Part shown: positions 16,349 through 26,499 of the stretch, in pieces | How the letters are laid out: each line of letters opens with the position of its first letter | Position numbering within the stretch: the first letter of the stretch is position 1 | Assembly (NCBI RefSeq): GCF_050278625.1 | Contig: NZ_JBNNTI010000014.1 | Location: 22,216-86,215, forward strand | DNA: 64,000 nt | Direction of reading: 5' to 3' | Source: Viridibacillus sp050278625 | Lineage (GTDB): Bacteria > Bacillota > Bacilli > Bacillales_A > Planococcaceae | Program-made: the position numbers and the translations under genes | The notes under the pieces: generated by a model | Databases searched by the model: none | The model's input: the letters and a program-made list of their open reading frames with translations, nothing else | What the model was told of the DNA's origin: nothing

Positions 16349-17137
16349 TTATACTGTTACAACTTTAGTAGGTTCGTCTGCATCCGTATCTAATAGCGTA
16401 ACAAATTCACCTGGCATGATACCACATGATTGTAGCGTTTGAGACACACTCATGCGAGCCAAATCTTTCATGTTGTTATCTTTACTTAAATGGGAAAGAT
16501 AAATTCGTGTTTGTTTTTGTTCTACAACTTCGCTCATAGCAACAGCGGCATCTTCGTTTGAAACATGTCCAACATCACTTAGTATACGTCGTTTTGTAGA
16601 CCAAGGATAGCTCCCCATTTGTAGCATGCTTACATCGTGATTACTTTCAAAAACAAAGGAATCAGCACCTTTGATAATTCCTTTCATCCGATCACTGACA
16701 TAACCTGTGTCCGTAATGACTACAAGTTTGCGACCGCTCTCATGGAAAGTATAAAACATTGGATCTGCAGCATCGTGAGAAACAGCGAATGATTCTACAT
16801 CTAGTGACCCAAATGATTGTACTGTTTCCATATCAAATTGGAAGCGTTGTTCTAACGGAATATTGCCAACTTTATCATCCATTGCTGCCCATGTTTTTGC
16901 ATTGGCGTAAACTGGTATCTGATATTTACGTGCTAAAACACCCACGCCTTTTATGTGGTCAATATGCTCATGTGTAACAAAAATACCGCTTAGTTTTTTT
17001 ATATCGCGATTTACTTTTGCAAAAAGCTGCTCCATTTTCTTACCTGTTAGACCAGCATCTACGATAAATGCATGGTCATCATTTTCTACATAAATAGCAT
17101 TACCCGTACTGCCACTTGCTAATACACTGAACTGCAT
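16349..17137 (-). CDS. walJ: MBL-fold hydrolase WalJ (YycJ)
   Basis: 262 residues. THEHIDHIKG is the HxHxDH metal site of the metallo-beta-lactamase fold, with VSHDAADP and YLSHLSKDNN supplying further ligands. WalJ proteins are 5'-exonuclease-like enzymes linked to mismatch repair and to cell-wall homeostasis. It is the fifth gene of the wal operon, 12 bases after walI. Confidence 0.92.
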   Translation of the reverse strand: MQFSVLASGSTGNAIYVENDDHAFIVDAGLTGKKMEQLFAKVNRDIKKLSGIFVTHEHIDHIKGVGVLARKYQIPVYANAKTWAAMDDKVGNIPLEQRFQFDMETVQSFGSLDVESFAVSHDAADPMFYTFHESGRKLVVITDTGYVSDRMKGIIKGADSFVFESNHDVSMLQMGSYPWSTKRRILSDVGHVSNEDAAVAMSEVVEQKQTRIYLSHLSKDNNMKDLARMSVSQTLQSCGIMPGEFVTLLDTDADEPTKVVTV

Positions 17138-17149
17138 AGTAAAGACTCC

Positions 17150-17962
17150 TTATTCACTTTCTAATTCTTTATCTTCTTTTGCTTGAATATCGATAACTTG
17201 ACCATCTACCGCATTAATGAAATAATCTGCTTCGTCACCTTCCACAAAAACAACATGGATATGCCAAGTTGGCGAAAGAACTTGAGTCTCTATTAAAGGA
17301 GCAAATGTAGAATAGCCAAGCTGTGGTTTATCAATTTTCGAATCTTGCTTTAGCAACCCTTTTTTATATAGTACTTTGATTGCTTCAATAGCAGTGAATA
17401 GTGTGCTTTTCTCACCAACTGCCTCTAGTGATTCCAACATCGTTTGATCATAACCTGTCACTGCTAAGTCTTTATTCCAATGCAATGTTACCATTGCATT
17501 TTTATTAAAATAGATTATGCGATTATTAATTTTTTGGAAAAAGATTGCCTCTCTTTTTTCTTCATCAATACGCCAAAGTTTATAAGTTTCTCCCCCGGAA
17601 ACATACTCTGCCATAAATTCTGTCAAACTTATATCTTCAATGTTTTTGAGTGATACTGGTTTTTCAAATTTTAAAGTCCGCATAGGGCCATTTATGATGT
17701 TAAAATGTTGATCACCAATTTTCTTGAAGTCCGTTGGTTTAAATTGCTTGATTTGACCAGATATATAAGAAGTTTTTTGGTTTTCAGCAGGTAAGCCTTT
17801 AATCGTAATGTTCTCGCTCTTTAAGCGATCCGCTATCGTTGTTTCTGCATATGTTTCAATTTCCTGTTCCTCATTATATCGATTGACATAAAGAGAATAA
17901 AGAAAAACGTTTAATATTGAGAATACAATGATGAAGATTGTTTTCGTTTTACTCCAATCCAA
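17150..17962 (-). CDS. walI: WalK regulatory membrane protein WalI (YycI)
   Basis: About 270 residues from TTG 17962, which has AGGAGGTG upstream; an in-frame start at 18010 lies deep in walH and has no RBS. One N-terminal membrane span (TKTIFIIVFSILNVFLYSLYV) is followed by an extracellular YycH/YycI domain. WalI and WalH bind the kinase WalK in the membrane and tune its activity. It overlaps walH by 14 bases, indicating translational coupling. Confidence 0.9.
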   Translation of the reverse strand: MDWSKTKTIFIIVFSILNVFLYSLYVNRYNEEQEIETYAETTIADRLKSENITIKGLPAENQKTSYISGQIKQFKPTDFKKIGDQHFNIINGPMRTLKFEKPVSLKNIEDISLTEFMAEYVSGGETYKLWRIDEEKREAIFFQKINNRIIYFNKNAMVTLHWNKDLAVTGYDQTMLESLEAVGEKSTLFTAIEAIKVLYKKGLLKQDSKIDKPQLGYSTFAPLIETQVLSPTWHIHVVFVEGDEADYFINAVDGQVIDIQAKEDKELESE

Positions 17963-19289
17963 TTTGTTCACCTCCTGCAATAACAGGTGATAAATGTTCC
18001 CACTTACCATTGATGCTGTAGAACCACATTGGCTCCAATGTGAATAAATTTGGATTTACGTCTGTAGTTACGTTAAAACCTGAGCGAATTTCCTCAATAT
18101 CTTCAAATTTAATATCCTCTCTATCCTTTAGTTTTTCAATCGCTTCTGGACCAGACATTAACTTTCCTTCATTCCTTGCTGGTATAGAAACAAGCTTGTA
18201 ATATGGACGGTAATACTTCGAGATGCGATCGTTACCCCAATAAGTCGAAATTTCTGTTAAGGTCACTAATCGGTCACTAAAGACCGGCTGATCTTCTAAA
18301 TACATTTGATAAGTAACCTTTTGATTACCGTAATCTACTTCGTTATAACGGAAATCACCTGTCCAACCACCATGCTCATTAATAAAATTAAATGTATTCA
18401 AAATGAGATCAGATTCTAATTCCTTTTCTTTGTTGTCTACAATGGATGTATTAACAAAATTGAGTGTTTTTTTTGTTACATCAATAGTCATTAATGATTT
18501 GTCATCTGTGTACTTTTCGGTACTAGTCACTTCATCTGGACTATGCTTCACAATTTTAGGATTAGAAAAAAGCGCATATTTATAGCGATCAACAGGATCT
18601 GGATCAACTATATAAGTGTATTTAGGAATGTTAATATCCTTTGCTGGCAAATAGAAATTCTTCGCTCCCTCACGTTTAATTTCAAGATAGTTTGGGAGGC
18701 TTTTTGCCACTGTTACTATATTAGTTTGGAAATGTTTTTCACTTTGAACTTTTATTTTAGCTTTATACAGTTTGTCGTTTTTTGAATTAGCAAAAAAAAC
18801 AAGAAGCTCATTATTGTTTATCTTATCCCACTCAATAATCATGCGATTGAATGCAGCTTCAGGTATTTTTTTATTATTTACGGGTAATAGGTTTTGAAAG
18901 AATACAGGGAATGGTATTTCGCCTGTGTAAAACAACGTCATACCATTATTCAGACCTATTAATTCATTGAGCTTTTTATCATCTAAATTATTACTAACAA
19001 GTGTCAAATCTGAAAGTTCCCAGTTTTTCATTTCACTTAAAATAGTTTTCATCTTAGCATTTTCATTTGTACCTTTCCACTTGCCATTCATATGAAAAAG
19101 CATTCGATAGGGCTTAATGATATCTGACAATTGACGCTGCTTGTCAATTGAAATAGGTACGACTTTCGTTTGCTCCATTATGTCGTAGTTTGGCTTGTAA
19201 GTCCAAATAGAAAATGTAAGTGTAATACTTAAAAAGACAAGGACGAATAGAGCTACAGACTTTATCTGCTCAACATACTTCAATCCCAT
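17949..19289 (-). CDS. walH: WalK regulatory membrane protein WalH (YycH)
   Basis: 446 residues: a short cytoplasmic tail, one membrane span (VALFVLVFLSITLTFSIWTY) and a large extracytoplasmic domain, the normal WalH plan. It partners WalI in restraining WalK. It overlaps the walK stop by 10 bases. A TTG at 19283 has slightly better spacing from GCAGGTG and could be the true start. Confidence 0.9.
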   Translation of the reverse strand: MGLKYVEQIKSVALFVLVFLSITLTFSIWTYKPNYDIMEQTKVVPISIDKQRQLSDIIKPYRMLFHMNGKWKGTNENAKMKTILSEMKNWELSDLTLVSNNLDDKKLNELIGLNNGMTLFYTGEIPFPVFFQNLLPVNNKKIPEAAFNRMIIEWDKINNNELLVFFANSKNDKLYKAKIKVQSEKHFQTNIVTVAKSLPNYLEIKREGAKNFYLPAKDINIPKYTYIVDPDPVDRYKYALFSNPKIVKHSPDEVTSTEKYTDDKSLMTIDVTKKTLNFVNTSIVDNKEKELESDLILNTFNFINEHGGWTGDFRYNEVDYGNQKVTYQMYLEDQPVFSDRLVTLTEISTYWGNDRISKYYRPYYKLVSIPARNEGKLMSGPEAIEKLKDREDIKFEDIEEIRSGFNVTTDVNPNLFTLEPMWFYSINGKWEHLSPVIAGGEQIGLE

Positions 19290-21103
19290 TCACCTGCCCC
19301 ATCTAATTCGTATGGCAATGTGAAGAAGATCGTTGTACCATGTCCTTCCTCACTTTCCGCCCAGACTTTACCACCATGAGCATGAATCATTTCTCTAGAA
19401 ATTGCTAAGCCAAGTCCAGTGCCCCCCATAGAACGGGCTCTAGCACGGTCTACACGATAAAAGCGGTCAAAGATACGATCAACATTTTCTTTCGGTATAC
19501 CCATACCATCATCGGAAATCATGACTTTTAAAATTCCCTCTTGTGCTGTTACTCCAAAGCGGATATTACCACCATCTGGTGAGTATTTTAATGCATTCGA
19601 AATAATATTATCAATTACTTGTGTAATTTTATCAGTATCTAGTTCTACATAGCATTGTGTATCTGAGATATGTCGTTGAAATTCTACGTTTTTTGATTTT
19701 GACATTTCAAAGCGATCAATAATACGGTCAAAAAATTTATTGAAATCTACGATATCTGCATTTAACTCATATTCTCTACTGTCCATACGAGATAGTTGTA
19801 ATAGGTCATTTACAAGACGGATCATGCGCTCTGTTTCTGTTTGCGTAACATTTAAGAAAGTAGGTGCGATATTTTCATCTCGCCATGCACCATCAGCTAA
19901 TGCTTCTAAGTAGCTACGCATTGTTGTTAACGGTGTACGAAGTTCATGTGAAACGTTAGATACAAATTCACGACGCTCCATTTCAATCTTCTCTTGTTCA
20001 GTAATATCATGCAAAACCGTAATCAAACCATTTACGAAACCAGTTTCTTTTTGAATAACAGAGAAATTTGCCCGAAAAATATAAGGTCGTTCTGGTGAAC
20101 TAAAATCTAGATTCACAGCATCCTTCATATGGATTAAATCTTCAAAAGTATACCCTTCTTCTAACCCTAAAACAGAAATAAGTGGGCGTCCAATTAGTTC
20201 ATCGTCTTCACTTTTTAAAAGCTGTTGTGCGGGTGTATTGATTAGTATAATACGACCTTTTCGATCGGTCGCAATTACACCGTCTGTCATATTAGCTAAA
20301 ACGGATGCAAGCTTTCTTCGTTCACCCTCTGTTGTGGATTGCGATTCCTGGAGCCTATTTGTTAAATGATTAAAAGCTATTGCCAGTTGTCCTATTTCAT
20401 CATTGCCATAAACACGTACTTTGCGCGAAAAATTCCCTTTCGCCATAGCTTGAGCTTGTTTTCGCATATCTGATATTGGTTTTGTAATTGTTTTTGCGAT
20501 GAAAATGCCGAGTATAATTGTAATGGCTAAAGCAAGTGCAGTACCCCCTGCCAAAATACGATTGATCTCATTCATCTGTACAAAAACACTTTCAATATTT
20601 GATTTTAAATAGACAGTTCCAATGACCTTACCATTTGAAGTAATAGGCGTTGCTAATAACCATACTCGTGTTTTTGTTTGTTTATCTAAGAATATTTTCT
20701 CCGAAGGAGTTTGGGTCGCTATTGATTGGCGCACTAAAGTATCCGACGAGCGCTGTCCAATGATGGACTGATTGCTCGTATCGGATGTAGCTAAAATGCG
20801 ATAGCGTGCATCGATAACACGAATTTCGCTTATATCTTCAGAGGATAGTCCGCTTAAAACCGTTTTCAAGCTTTGCTCCTGTGTTGGCTCAGCTTCTGTT
20901 CTTTCTTTTAAAAGCTCCTCTTTAACACTAAATGTAACTAACTTTAGACGATCAGAAACAGATGTTTGGAAGTTTTCCTTTAAAGTTAGTTCCAATCGTT
21001 GTGCGAAATAGAGTCCTATAATTTGCATAGCTATTAAAATTAATAGCACGTAAATAAGTACTAGCTTTACGTGAACGGATTTGAAAAAACGGACTTTCTG
21101 CAT
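19280..21103 (-). CDS. walK: Cell-wall sensor histidine kinase WalK
   Basis: 607 residues. Two membrane spans (about 11-31 and 184-203) flank an extracytoplasmic Cache-like sensor. HAMP (about 205-255), PAS (about 265-370), HisKA with SHELRTPLTTM and HATPase_c with NIISNALKYSPDGG, DDGMGIP and GGTGLGLAI follow. The essential Firmicutes kinase of this family reports on cell-wall hydrolysis and phosphorylates WalR. It lies 5 bases after walR. Confidence 0.97.
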   Translation of the reverse strand: MQKVRFFKSVHVKLVLIYVLLILIAMQIIGLYFAQRLELTLKENFQTSVSDRLKLVTFSVKEELLKERTEAEPTQEQSLKTVLSGLSSEDISEIRVIDARYRILATSDTSNQSIIGQRSSDTLVRQSIATQTPSEKIFLDKQTKTRVWLLATPITSNGKVIGTVYLKSNIESVFVQMNEINRILAGGTALALAITIILGIFIAKTITKPISDMRKQAQAMAKGNFSRKVRVYGNDEIGQLAIAFNHLTNRLQESQSTTEGERRKLASVLANMTDGVIATDRKGRIILINTPAQQLLKSEDDELIGRPLISVLGLEEGYTFEDLIHMKDAVNLDFSSPERPYIFRANFSVIQKETGFVNGLITVLHDITEQEKIEMERREFVSNVSHELRTPLTTMRSYLEALADGAWRDENIAPTFLNVTQTETERMIRLVNDLLQLSRMDSREYELNADIVDFNKFFDRIIDRFEMSKSKNVEFQRHISDTQCYVELDTDKITQVIDNIISNALKYSPDGGNIRFGVTAQEGILKVMISDDGMGIPKENVDRIFDRFYRVDRARARSMGGTGLGLAISREMIHAHGGKVWAESEEGHGTTIFFTLPYELDGAGEWD

Positions 21104-21108
21104 GTATC

Positions 21109-21819
21109 TTACTCCTGTTCAGGGTTTCTTAAGTAATATCCTACGCCACGGCGTGTTACAATCCATGACGGATGACTTGGATTGTCTTCAATTTTCTCAC
21201 GTAAGCGGCGGATAGTTACATCCACAGTGCGCACGTCTCCAAAATAGTCATAGCCCCATACTGTTTGCAACAAATGCTCCCGTGTCATAACTTGACCTAT
21301 ATGTTTTGCTAGATAGTGTAATAGTTCAAATTCACGATGTGTAAGTTCAATGGCCTCATCACGCTTTAATACTAGATATGCCTCTGGTTGAATAACAAGT
21401 GATCCAACTATGATATCACTTGAAGTTTCTTCTTGTTCTTCAGTTGCTGTTGTTGATTGATGGCGGCGCATATTCGCTTTTACACGGGCTATTAATTCAC
21501 GAGTACTAAATGGTTTTGTCACATAATCGTCTGCCCCTAATTCTAAACCTAATACTTTATCAATTTCGGAGTCTTTTGCTGTTAACATAATAATAGGTAT
21601 ATCATATTTTTTTCGTACTTCACGACATACTTCTATGCCATCTCTTTTTGGTAACATGATATCTAGAAGCATTAAATCTGGTTTGATTTCCTCCACTTTT
21701 TCAAGTGCTTCATCACCATCATAGGCACAAACAACTTTGTAACCCTCTTTTATTAAATTAAATTGCAGTATATCTGCAATCGGTTTTTCATCATCTACAA
21801 CTAAAATTGTCTTGTCCAC
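21109..21819 (-). CDS. walR: Cell-wall response regulator WalR
   Basis: 236 residues from GTG 21819, placed after AAGGGAAG; this start gives the usual 235-residue class and begins VDKTILVVDDEKPIADIL. The receiver domain has the phospho-acceptor Asp in LLDIMLP, with K in VTKPFS. The C-terminal OmpR/PhoB winged helix includes DVTIRRLREKI. It controls autolysins and peptidoglycan turnover genes and heads the walRKHIJ operon. Confidence 0.97.
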   Translation of the reverse strand: MDKTILVVDDEKPIADILQFNLIKEGYKVVCAYDGDEALEKVEEIKPDLMLLDIMLPKRDGIEVCREVRKKYDIPIIMLTAKDSEIDKVLGLELGADDYVTKPFSTRELIARVKANMRRHQSTTATEEQEETSSDIIVGSLVIQPEAYLVLKRDEAIELTHREFELLHYLAKHIGQVMTREHLLQTVWGYDYFGDVRTVDVTIRRLREKIEDNPSHPSWIVTRRGVGYYLRNPEQE

Positions 21820-22008
21820 ATTTATACTTCCCTTCATATATGAATTTGATTTATGTTATCAATTAACGTTAGTTTTTGTATATTCCATATCTTTAACTCT
21901 ATCATGCTTTAGCTTTCAGTGCATCTTTTGGAAACCCAGGCACATTGATATTGCCCGGGGAATAATGTTAATCCTGACTTCTTTCACAAAGAACTCTATG
22001 TAAAAAAA

Positions 22009-22031
22009 CAGTCCACTTTCATAATGGACTG
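22009..22031 (-). terminator. Terminator of the M23 peptidase gene
   Basis: CAGTCCA pairs with TGGACTG and is followed on the minus strand by a run of seven T, close to the stop codon. Confidence 0.75.
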
Positions 22032-22043
22032 CATCGGTCTATT

Positions 22044-23510
22044 TTATTTTAATACATTTAACGGGTTAAGCAATTTTCCATTTTTAGACACTTCGAAATG
22101 TAAGTGTACGCCTGTCGAATTACCAGTTGTCCCCATAATCCCAAGCTTAGACCCTTGTGCTACTACTTGTCCCACTTCCACATCAATCGATGCCAAATGG
22201 CCATAAACTGTTTGATACCCGTTATTATGATCAATTGTTACTTTATTGCCATAAGACCCATCTACACCTGCAAATGTGATTTCACCGTTATCAGCTGCTT
22301 TAATCGTAAAACCATCTGGTCTAGCAATATCAAGTCCTCGATGTAGTTCACCCCAACGATAGCCCATTTCACTTGAAATATAACCACCTTCTGCTGGCCA
22401 TTCAAAGCTTCCGCTTCCACGTGAAGGTACTTCTTTTGTTCCCTTAATAATCACACGTGTTTCCGGTTCCTTCATAACAGATTGCGTTATTACTTTTTCT
22501 AAAGCTGGATTACCATCTATCTCGGTAATCACATGTCTTACTAGTTTCTTACCATCTGAGCCTTTTTGTTTTACTTCCTTCTCACCTGTTAGCATTGTTT
22601 TATCTTTCTCAATAATTGTTTTATGATCTATTTTCTCAGACTTTATCGATTCTTTTGTTAGTTCAATATTAATCCTAGGCTCTAACTCTGCTACTTTAAT
22701 GGAATGTCCAATTGTTAGAGATTTATCATCTGTTAAATTTTTATTGAGTTTTAAAAGCTTAGAAGTTGAAAGTTTATATTTTGCTGCAATGCTACTAAGA
22801 GTATCGCCATCTTTAATGGTATATGATTTCTCTTGATGCTTGCCTTTTGTTAGTAATTTAACAGCTTCCTTTGTAGTTAATACATTAGATGGATCTGTAT
22901 ATTCAGTCATACCTGATACCGATTGTTTTATAGAAATATCCACAATACGCGTTTCGTTTTTCTTTAATGGTGGTAAAGTTTTATGGGCATTTTCAATAGT
23001 ATCTAATACTTTTAGCTCTTTAGCTGAAACATACTGTAATTTAAGCTGGCGGAGTGCTGCTTCATATGCATCAATGTCTTTTACATAGGCAGCCACCTTG
23101 CCATCGATGAGTAATGCAAATGCTGAAGCTTTAATTGATAAAGCATCGTCTAGCTTTCTTAAAGTATCTTCGTCATTTATATCCTCTTGAAAAACTTGCT
23201 CTGATATAACAGATAAACCTGGTGCAGCATTTAGAGAGAGATTTTCGTATTTGGTGCTGGCCTTTTTTACTTTGTCTTCGATATGTTTATCTATCAACTT
23301 TTCATTGGAAACTGCTCCAATGTATTGATTCTTAATGTATATATGATAAATTTTATGCAACTGATCATCTTGCTTAGCATTTGCGTAATTAGTATTAAAT
23401 CCTATTATTGACATGAGAAATATTACGATAGTTGCTGCTTTCATTGCTGTTGATTGGCGGGTTCGTTTAGAAAATATAAAGTTCTCACTACTATTCCGTT
23501 TCAAACGCAT
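22044..23510 (-). CDS. LysM-G5-M23 cell-wall metallopeptidase
   Basis: About 488 residues from ATG 23510, which follows AAAGGAG; the longer frame has no RBS. An N-terminal membrane or signal segment (AATIVIFLMSIIGFNTNYANA) precedes a LysM domain (SYTIKDGDTLSSIAAKY, about 235-285), a G5-like domain (about 300-365) and an M23 endopeptidase (HRGLDIA, YGHL, HLHFEV, about 380-485) with intact zinc ligands. It cuts peptidoglycan cross-bridges outside the cell. Hydrolases of this type are often WalR targets; its place directly upstream of walR fits but does not prove that. Confidence 0.88.
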   Translation of the reverse strand: MRLKRNSSENFIFSKRTRQSTAMKAATIVIFLMSIIGFNTNYANAKQDDQLHKIYHIYIKNQYIGAVSNEKLIDKHIEDKVKKASTKYENLSLNAAPGLSVISEQVFQEDINDEDTLRKLDDALSIKASAFALLIDGKVAAYVKDIDAYEAALRQLKLQYVSAKELKVLDTIENAHKTLPPLKKNETRIVDISIKQSVSGMTEYTDPSNVLTTKEAVKLLTKGKHQEKSYTIKDGDTLSSIAAKYKLSTSKLLKLNKNLTDDKSLTIGHSIKVAELEPRINIELTKESIKSEKIDHKTIIEKDKTMLTGEKEVKQKGSDGKKLVRHVITEIDGNPALEKVITQSVMKEPETRVIIKGTKEVPSRGSGSFEWPAEGGYISSEMGYRWGELHRGLDIARPDGFTIKAADNGEITFAGVDGSYGNKVTIDHNNGYQTVYGHLASIDVEVGQVVAQGSKLGIMGTTGNSTGVHLHFEVSKNGKLLNPLNVLK

Positions 23511-23820
23511 GATAAGCTCCTTTCGATTTTTTGATTTAAATATCAATTATTTTATTGCAAAAGTTATGTCGAAATCAAGCTTCTCTAATTTAACATATTC
23601 CATTTTCCAATTGAACTTATTACGCTTGATGTCACTAAAATGTATAATTCACTCCATTTATTTTGAAGTTTTTGCAATTCAAGGGTTAAAATAGGTAGTT
23701 TTTATTTATTATAGACGATTTTTGTAAGCATTATTCACCATACTACTCTCTATTTATACAAAGATCTCATTTCTTTTTTGTAATTATTGTTACAATATTA
23801 CTCTTTTCACTTTTGCATTT

Positions 23821-23850
23821 TTGAAAATTCCGTTAAAATTAAGGTAGAAT
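23821..23850 (+). promoter_or_regulatory. Candidate promoter of yitT-like gene
   Basis: TTGAAA, an 18-base spacer and TAGAAT. The block ATTAAGGTAGA is duplicated in tandem over the -10 region (about 23838-23860). The rest of 23511-23820 is AT-rich with nothing I can name. Confidence 0.4.
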
Positions 23851-23892
23851 TAAGGTAGAATTATTAGTTTTTAGAGAATGGGGAGATTAGTT

Positions 23893-24810
23893 TTGAATGA
23901 CTCAAACAGGAGTATGGAAGACATTTTAGCAGAAGCAAAAAAAATTCGTGACAAGAATAGGAAAACCTCTAAAGCTCGTTTACTAAAACGCATTATTATG
24001 GTGATAATTGGTGCAATTATCATGGCAATTGGTTTGGAGCAATTTCTTGTACCCAACAATATTTTAGATGGTGGAATTGTCGGTATATCTATTATTGTTT
24101 CCCACCTTTCTGGTTTACCACTAGGATTATTTATTTTCCTCTTGAACATACCCTTCTTTTTCCTAGGTTATAAGCAAATTGGTAAAACTTTTGCCTTATC
24201 AACTGCGTTAGGAATTACTACTTTATCTATAGCTACGATTCTATTACACCCAATTGAACCTTTTACAAAAGATTTACTATTATCAACAGTATTTGGCGGA
24301 ATTGTTCTTGGCACTGGTGTTGGTATCGTTATCCGTTACGGTGGTTCTCTCGATGGGACAGAAATTATGGCTATTTTATTTAACAAAAATTCCCCGTTCT
24401 CCGTCGGCGAAATCATTATGTTTTTCAACTTAGTCATTTTCACGGTAGCCGGTTTTGTTTTCACATGGGAACAAGCAATGTATTCCGTACTTGCATATTT
24501 CATCGCTTACAAAACCATTGATGTAGTCATTCAAGGGCTTGATGAATCGAAATCTGTCTATATTATTAGTGAAGAATATGAGGAAATTGGTCGTGCCATT
24601 ATGGATCGTCTAGGCCGTGGGGTTACTTACTTAATCGGTGAAGGCGCATATACTGGCGACGGAAAAAAGGTGATATTCACGGTAATTACACGACTAGAGG
24701 AATCTAAACTTACAACGATTGTAGAAGAACTCGATGATCATGCATTCCTCGCAATTGGTAATATCGCAGAAGTCCGCGGTGGACGCTTTAAGAAGAAAGA
24801 TATTCACTAA
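23893..24810 (+). CDS. YitT-family (DUF161/DUF2179) membrane protein
   Basis: About 305 residues from TTG 23893, after GGGGAG. Five or six membrane segments (about 35-215) with DGGIVGISIIVSHLSGLPLG, then a cytoplasmic C-terminal DUF2179 domain (YLIGEGAYTGDGKKVIFTVI). Function unknown; several paralogues are normal in Bacillales. It stands alone between terminators. Confidence 0.85.
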   Translation: MNDSNRSMEDILAEAKKIRDKNRKTSKARLLKRIIMVIIGAIIMAIGLEQFLVPNNILDGGIVGISIIVSHLSGLPLGLFIFLLNIPFFFLGYKQIGKTFALSTALGITTLSIATILLHPIEPFTKDLLLSTVFGGIVLGTGVGIVIRYGGSLDGTEIMAILFNKNSPFSVGEIIMFFNLVIFTVAGFVFTWEQAMYSVLAYFIAYKTIDVVIQGLDESKSVYIISEEYEEIGRAIMDRLGRGVTYLIGEGAYTGDGKKVIFTVITRLEESKLTTIVEELDDHAFLAIGNIAEVRGGRFKKKDIH

Positions 24811-24814
24811 ATGC

Positions 24815-24850
24815 AAAAAGGTTAATTCTCTAATGAGAATTAACCTTTTT
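24815..24850. terminator. Strong terminator after yitT-like gene
   Basis: AAAAAGGTTAATTCTC pairs perfectly with GAGAATTAACCTTTTT around a four-base loop, with T runs on both strands, so it can act in either direction. Confidence 0.9.
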
Positions 24851-25010
24851 TATTTATATTAAAGTATTAATTGCTATATTCTTCACAGTTCTAATCTTGA
24901 TCAATACTAATATCTGCTCTTTTTAAATAGTGATGTATATTCCTTATTATATCTCTCTTGTGGTGCTATAGAACCGTTGTTCCAATTGCTTTATAAAGTG
25001 AGACGACAGA

Positions 25011-25043
25011 AAAAAAGCGAAGAAAATTTCCCTCCGCTTTTTT
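25011..25043 (-). terminator. Terminator of purA
   Basis: AAAAAAGCG and CGCTTTTTT bracket a partly paired loop; a T run follows on the minus strand, 20 bases after the purA stop. Confidence 0.65.
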
Positions 25044-25063
25044 GATTATTTATTAAATTTTAC

Positions 25064-26353
25064 TTATTCTCCCCAAACGTCAACAAGGACATTTGTTTGA
25101 TCACGATCTGGACCTACTGAGAATGTAGCAATTTGAATGCCAGCTAATTCACTAACACGCTCAACATAGCGACGAGCGTTCACTGGTAATTCTTCTAGCG
25201 TTCTGCAGCCTGTAATATCCTCAGCCCAACCTGGTAGTTCTTCATATACCGGTTCACATTGTTCAATAATGTGAAGGTTAGCAGGGTATTCTGTGATTGT
25301 TTGACCTTTGTATTTATAAGCTGTACAGATTTTAACCGTTTCAAGACCTGATAATACATCAATTGAGTTTAACGATAAATCTGTAATTCCACTTACGCGA
25401 CGTGAATGACGCACTACTACGCTATCAAACCAACCAACACGACGTGGACGACCTGTAGTTGTACCATATTCGCGACCAACTTCACGGATCTGGTTACCTA
25501 CTTCATCAAATAATTCAGTTGGGAATGGTCCATCACCAACACGAGATGTATAGGCTTTACAAACACCTATAACACGCATTTCTCTAGATGGTCCAACTCC
25601 TGCACCAATTGCCACTCCACCTGCTACTGGGTTTGAAGAAGTTACGTATGGGTATGTTCCTTGGTCGACATCAAGCATAACGCCTTGTGCGCCTTCGAAT
25701 AATACGCGACCACCTTCATCAAGAACATCATTCAAGATCTTTGAAGTATCAGTTACATATTTAGCAATTTCCTGACCATAGCTATAGTATTCCTCAAAAA
25801 TATCTTCAAAATTTAACCCTTCTGTTTCATAGAACTTTTCAAAAAGGCGATTTTTAAGAGCTAAGTTTTCACGAAGTTTTTGTTCAAATACTTCACGATC
25901 TAATAAGTCCGCCATACGGATACCGATACGGGCTACTTTATCTTGATAGCAAGGTCCGATACCTTTAGCAGTTGTACCAATTTTGTTGTCTCCACGGCTT
26001 TCTTCATCTACAATATCTTGTTTAATATGATAAGGAAGAATAACGTGTGCACGGTTCGAGATACGAAGATTTTCAGTGCTTACTCCTCTTTCTTGTAGGC
26101 CTTTTAATTCCGTTACAATAGATTTAGGGTTTACAACTAATCCATTACCGATTACCGAAATCTTATCTTGATAAAAAATACCTGATGGGATTAAGTGCAA
26201 CTTGTAAGTTTCGCCATCAAATTTAATGGTATGTCCTGCATTATCTCCACCTGCATAACGAGCAATCGCTTCTGCCTTTTTTGATAGGAAGTCGGTAATT
26301 TTACCTTTACCTTCATCTCCCCATTGAGTTCCTACTACTACTACTGATGTCAT
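25064..26353 (-). CDS. purA: Adenylosuccinate synthetase
   Basis: About 429 residues from ATG 26353, which has ACGGAGGTG upstream; an upstream in-frame start at 26398 overlaps the promoter side and is not conserved. WGDEGKGK is the GTP loop, and GGDNAGHTI and GTTAKGIGPCYQDK are family signatures. It condenses IMP with aspartate using GTP, the first step to AMP. It has its own promoter and terminator. Confidence 0.96.
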   Translation of the reverse strand: MTSVVVVGTQWGDEGKGKITDFLSKKAEAIARYAGGDNAGHTIKFDGETYKLHLIPSGIFYQDKISVIGNGLVVNPKSIVTELKGLQERGVSTENLRISNRAHVILPYHIKQDIVDEESRGDNKIGTTAKGIGPCYQDKVARIGIRMADLLDREVFEQKLRENLALKNRLFEKFYETEGLNFEDIFEEYYSYGQEIAKYVTDTSKILNDVLDEGGRVLFEGAQGVMLDVDQGTYPYVTSSNPVAGGVAIGAGVGPSREMRVIGVCKAYTSRVGDGPFPTELFDEVGNQIREVGREYGTTTGRPRRVGWFDSVVVRHSRRVSGITDLSLNSIDVLSGLETVKICTAYKYKGQTITEYPANLHIIEQCEPVYEELPGWAEDITGCRTLEELPVNARRYVERVSELAGIQIATFSVGPDRDQTNVLVDVWGE

Positions 26354-26403
26354 ACCAGCACCTCCGTCAGACGCTTTCAAGCATCCTGAATCAAACAACG
26401 CTT

Positions 26404-26432
26404 ATTGTATCAACTGAAAAGACAATAGTCAA
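26404..26432 (-). promoter_or_regulatory. purA promoter
   Basis: On the minus strand TTGACT, a 17-base spacer and TACAAT lie about 50 bases upstream of the start codon, a good sigma-A match. Confidence 0.7.
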
Positions 26433-26447
26433 TTAAAAACAAACAAA

Positions 26448-26490
26448 AACACGAACGCACTATGATGTATAGTAATTAAACGTTCGTGTT
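26448..26490 (-). terminator. Terminator of the dnaB operon
   Basis: AACACGAACG pairs with CGTTCGTGTT around a 23-base loop and is followed on the minus strand by TTTGTTTG. Confidence 0.7.
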
Positions 26491-26499
26491 CCATATACT

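Noticed and set aside
21946..21960. Noc-binding-site-like CCCGGG sites (also near 37838)
   Set aside because: Each differs from ATTTCCCGGGAAAT by two or more bases and lacks the flanking symmetry.
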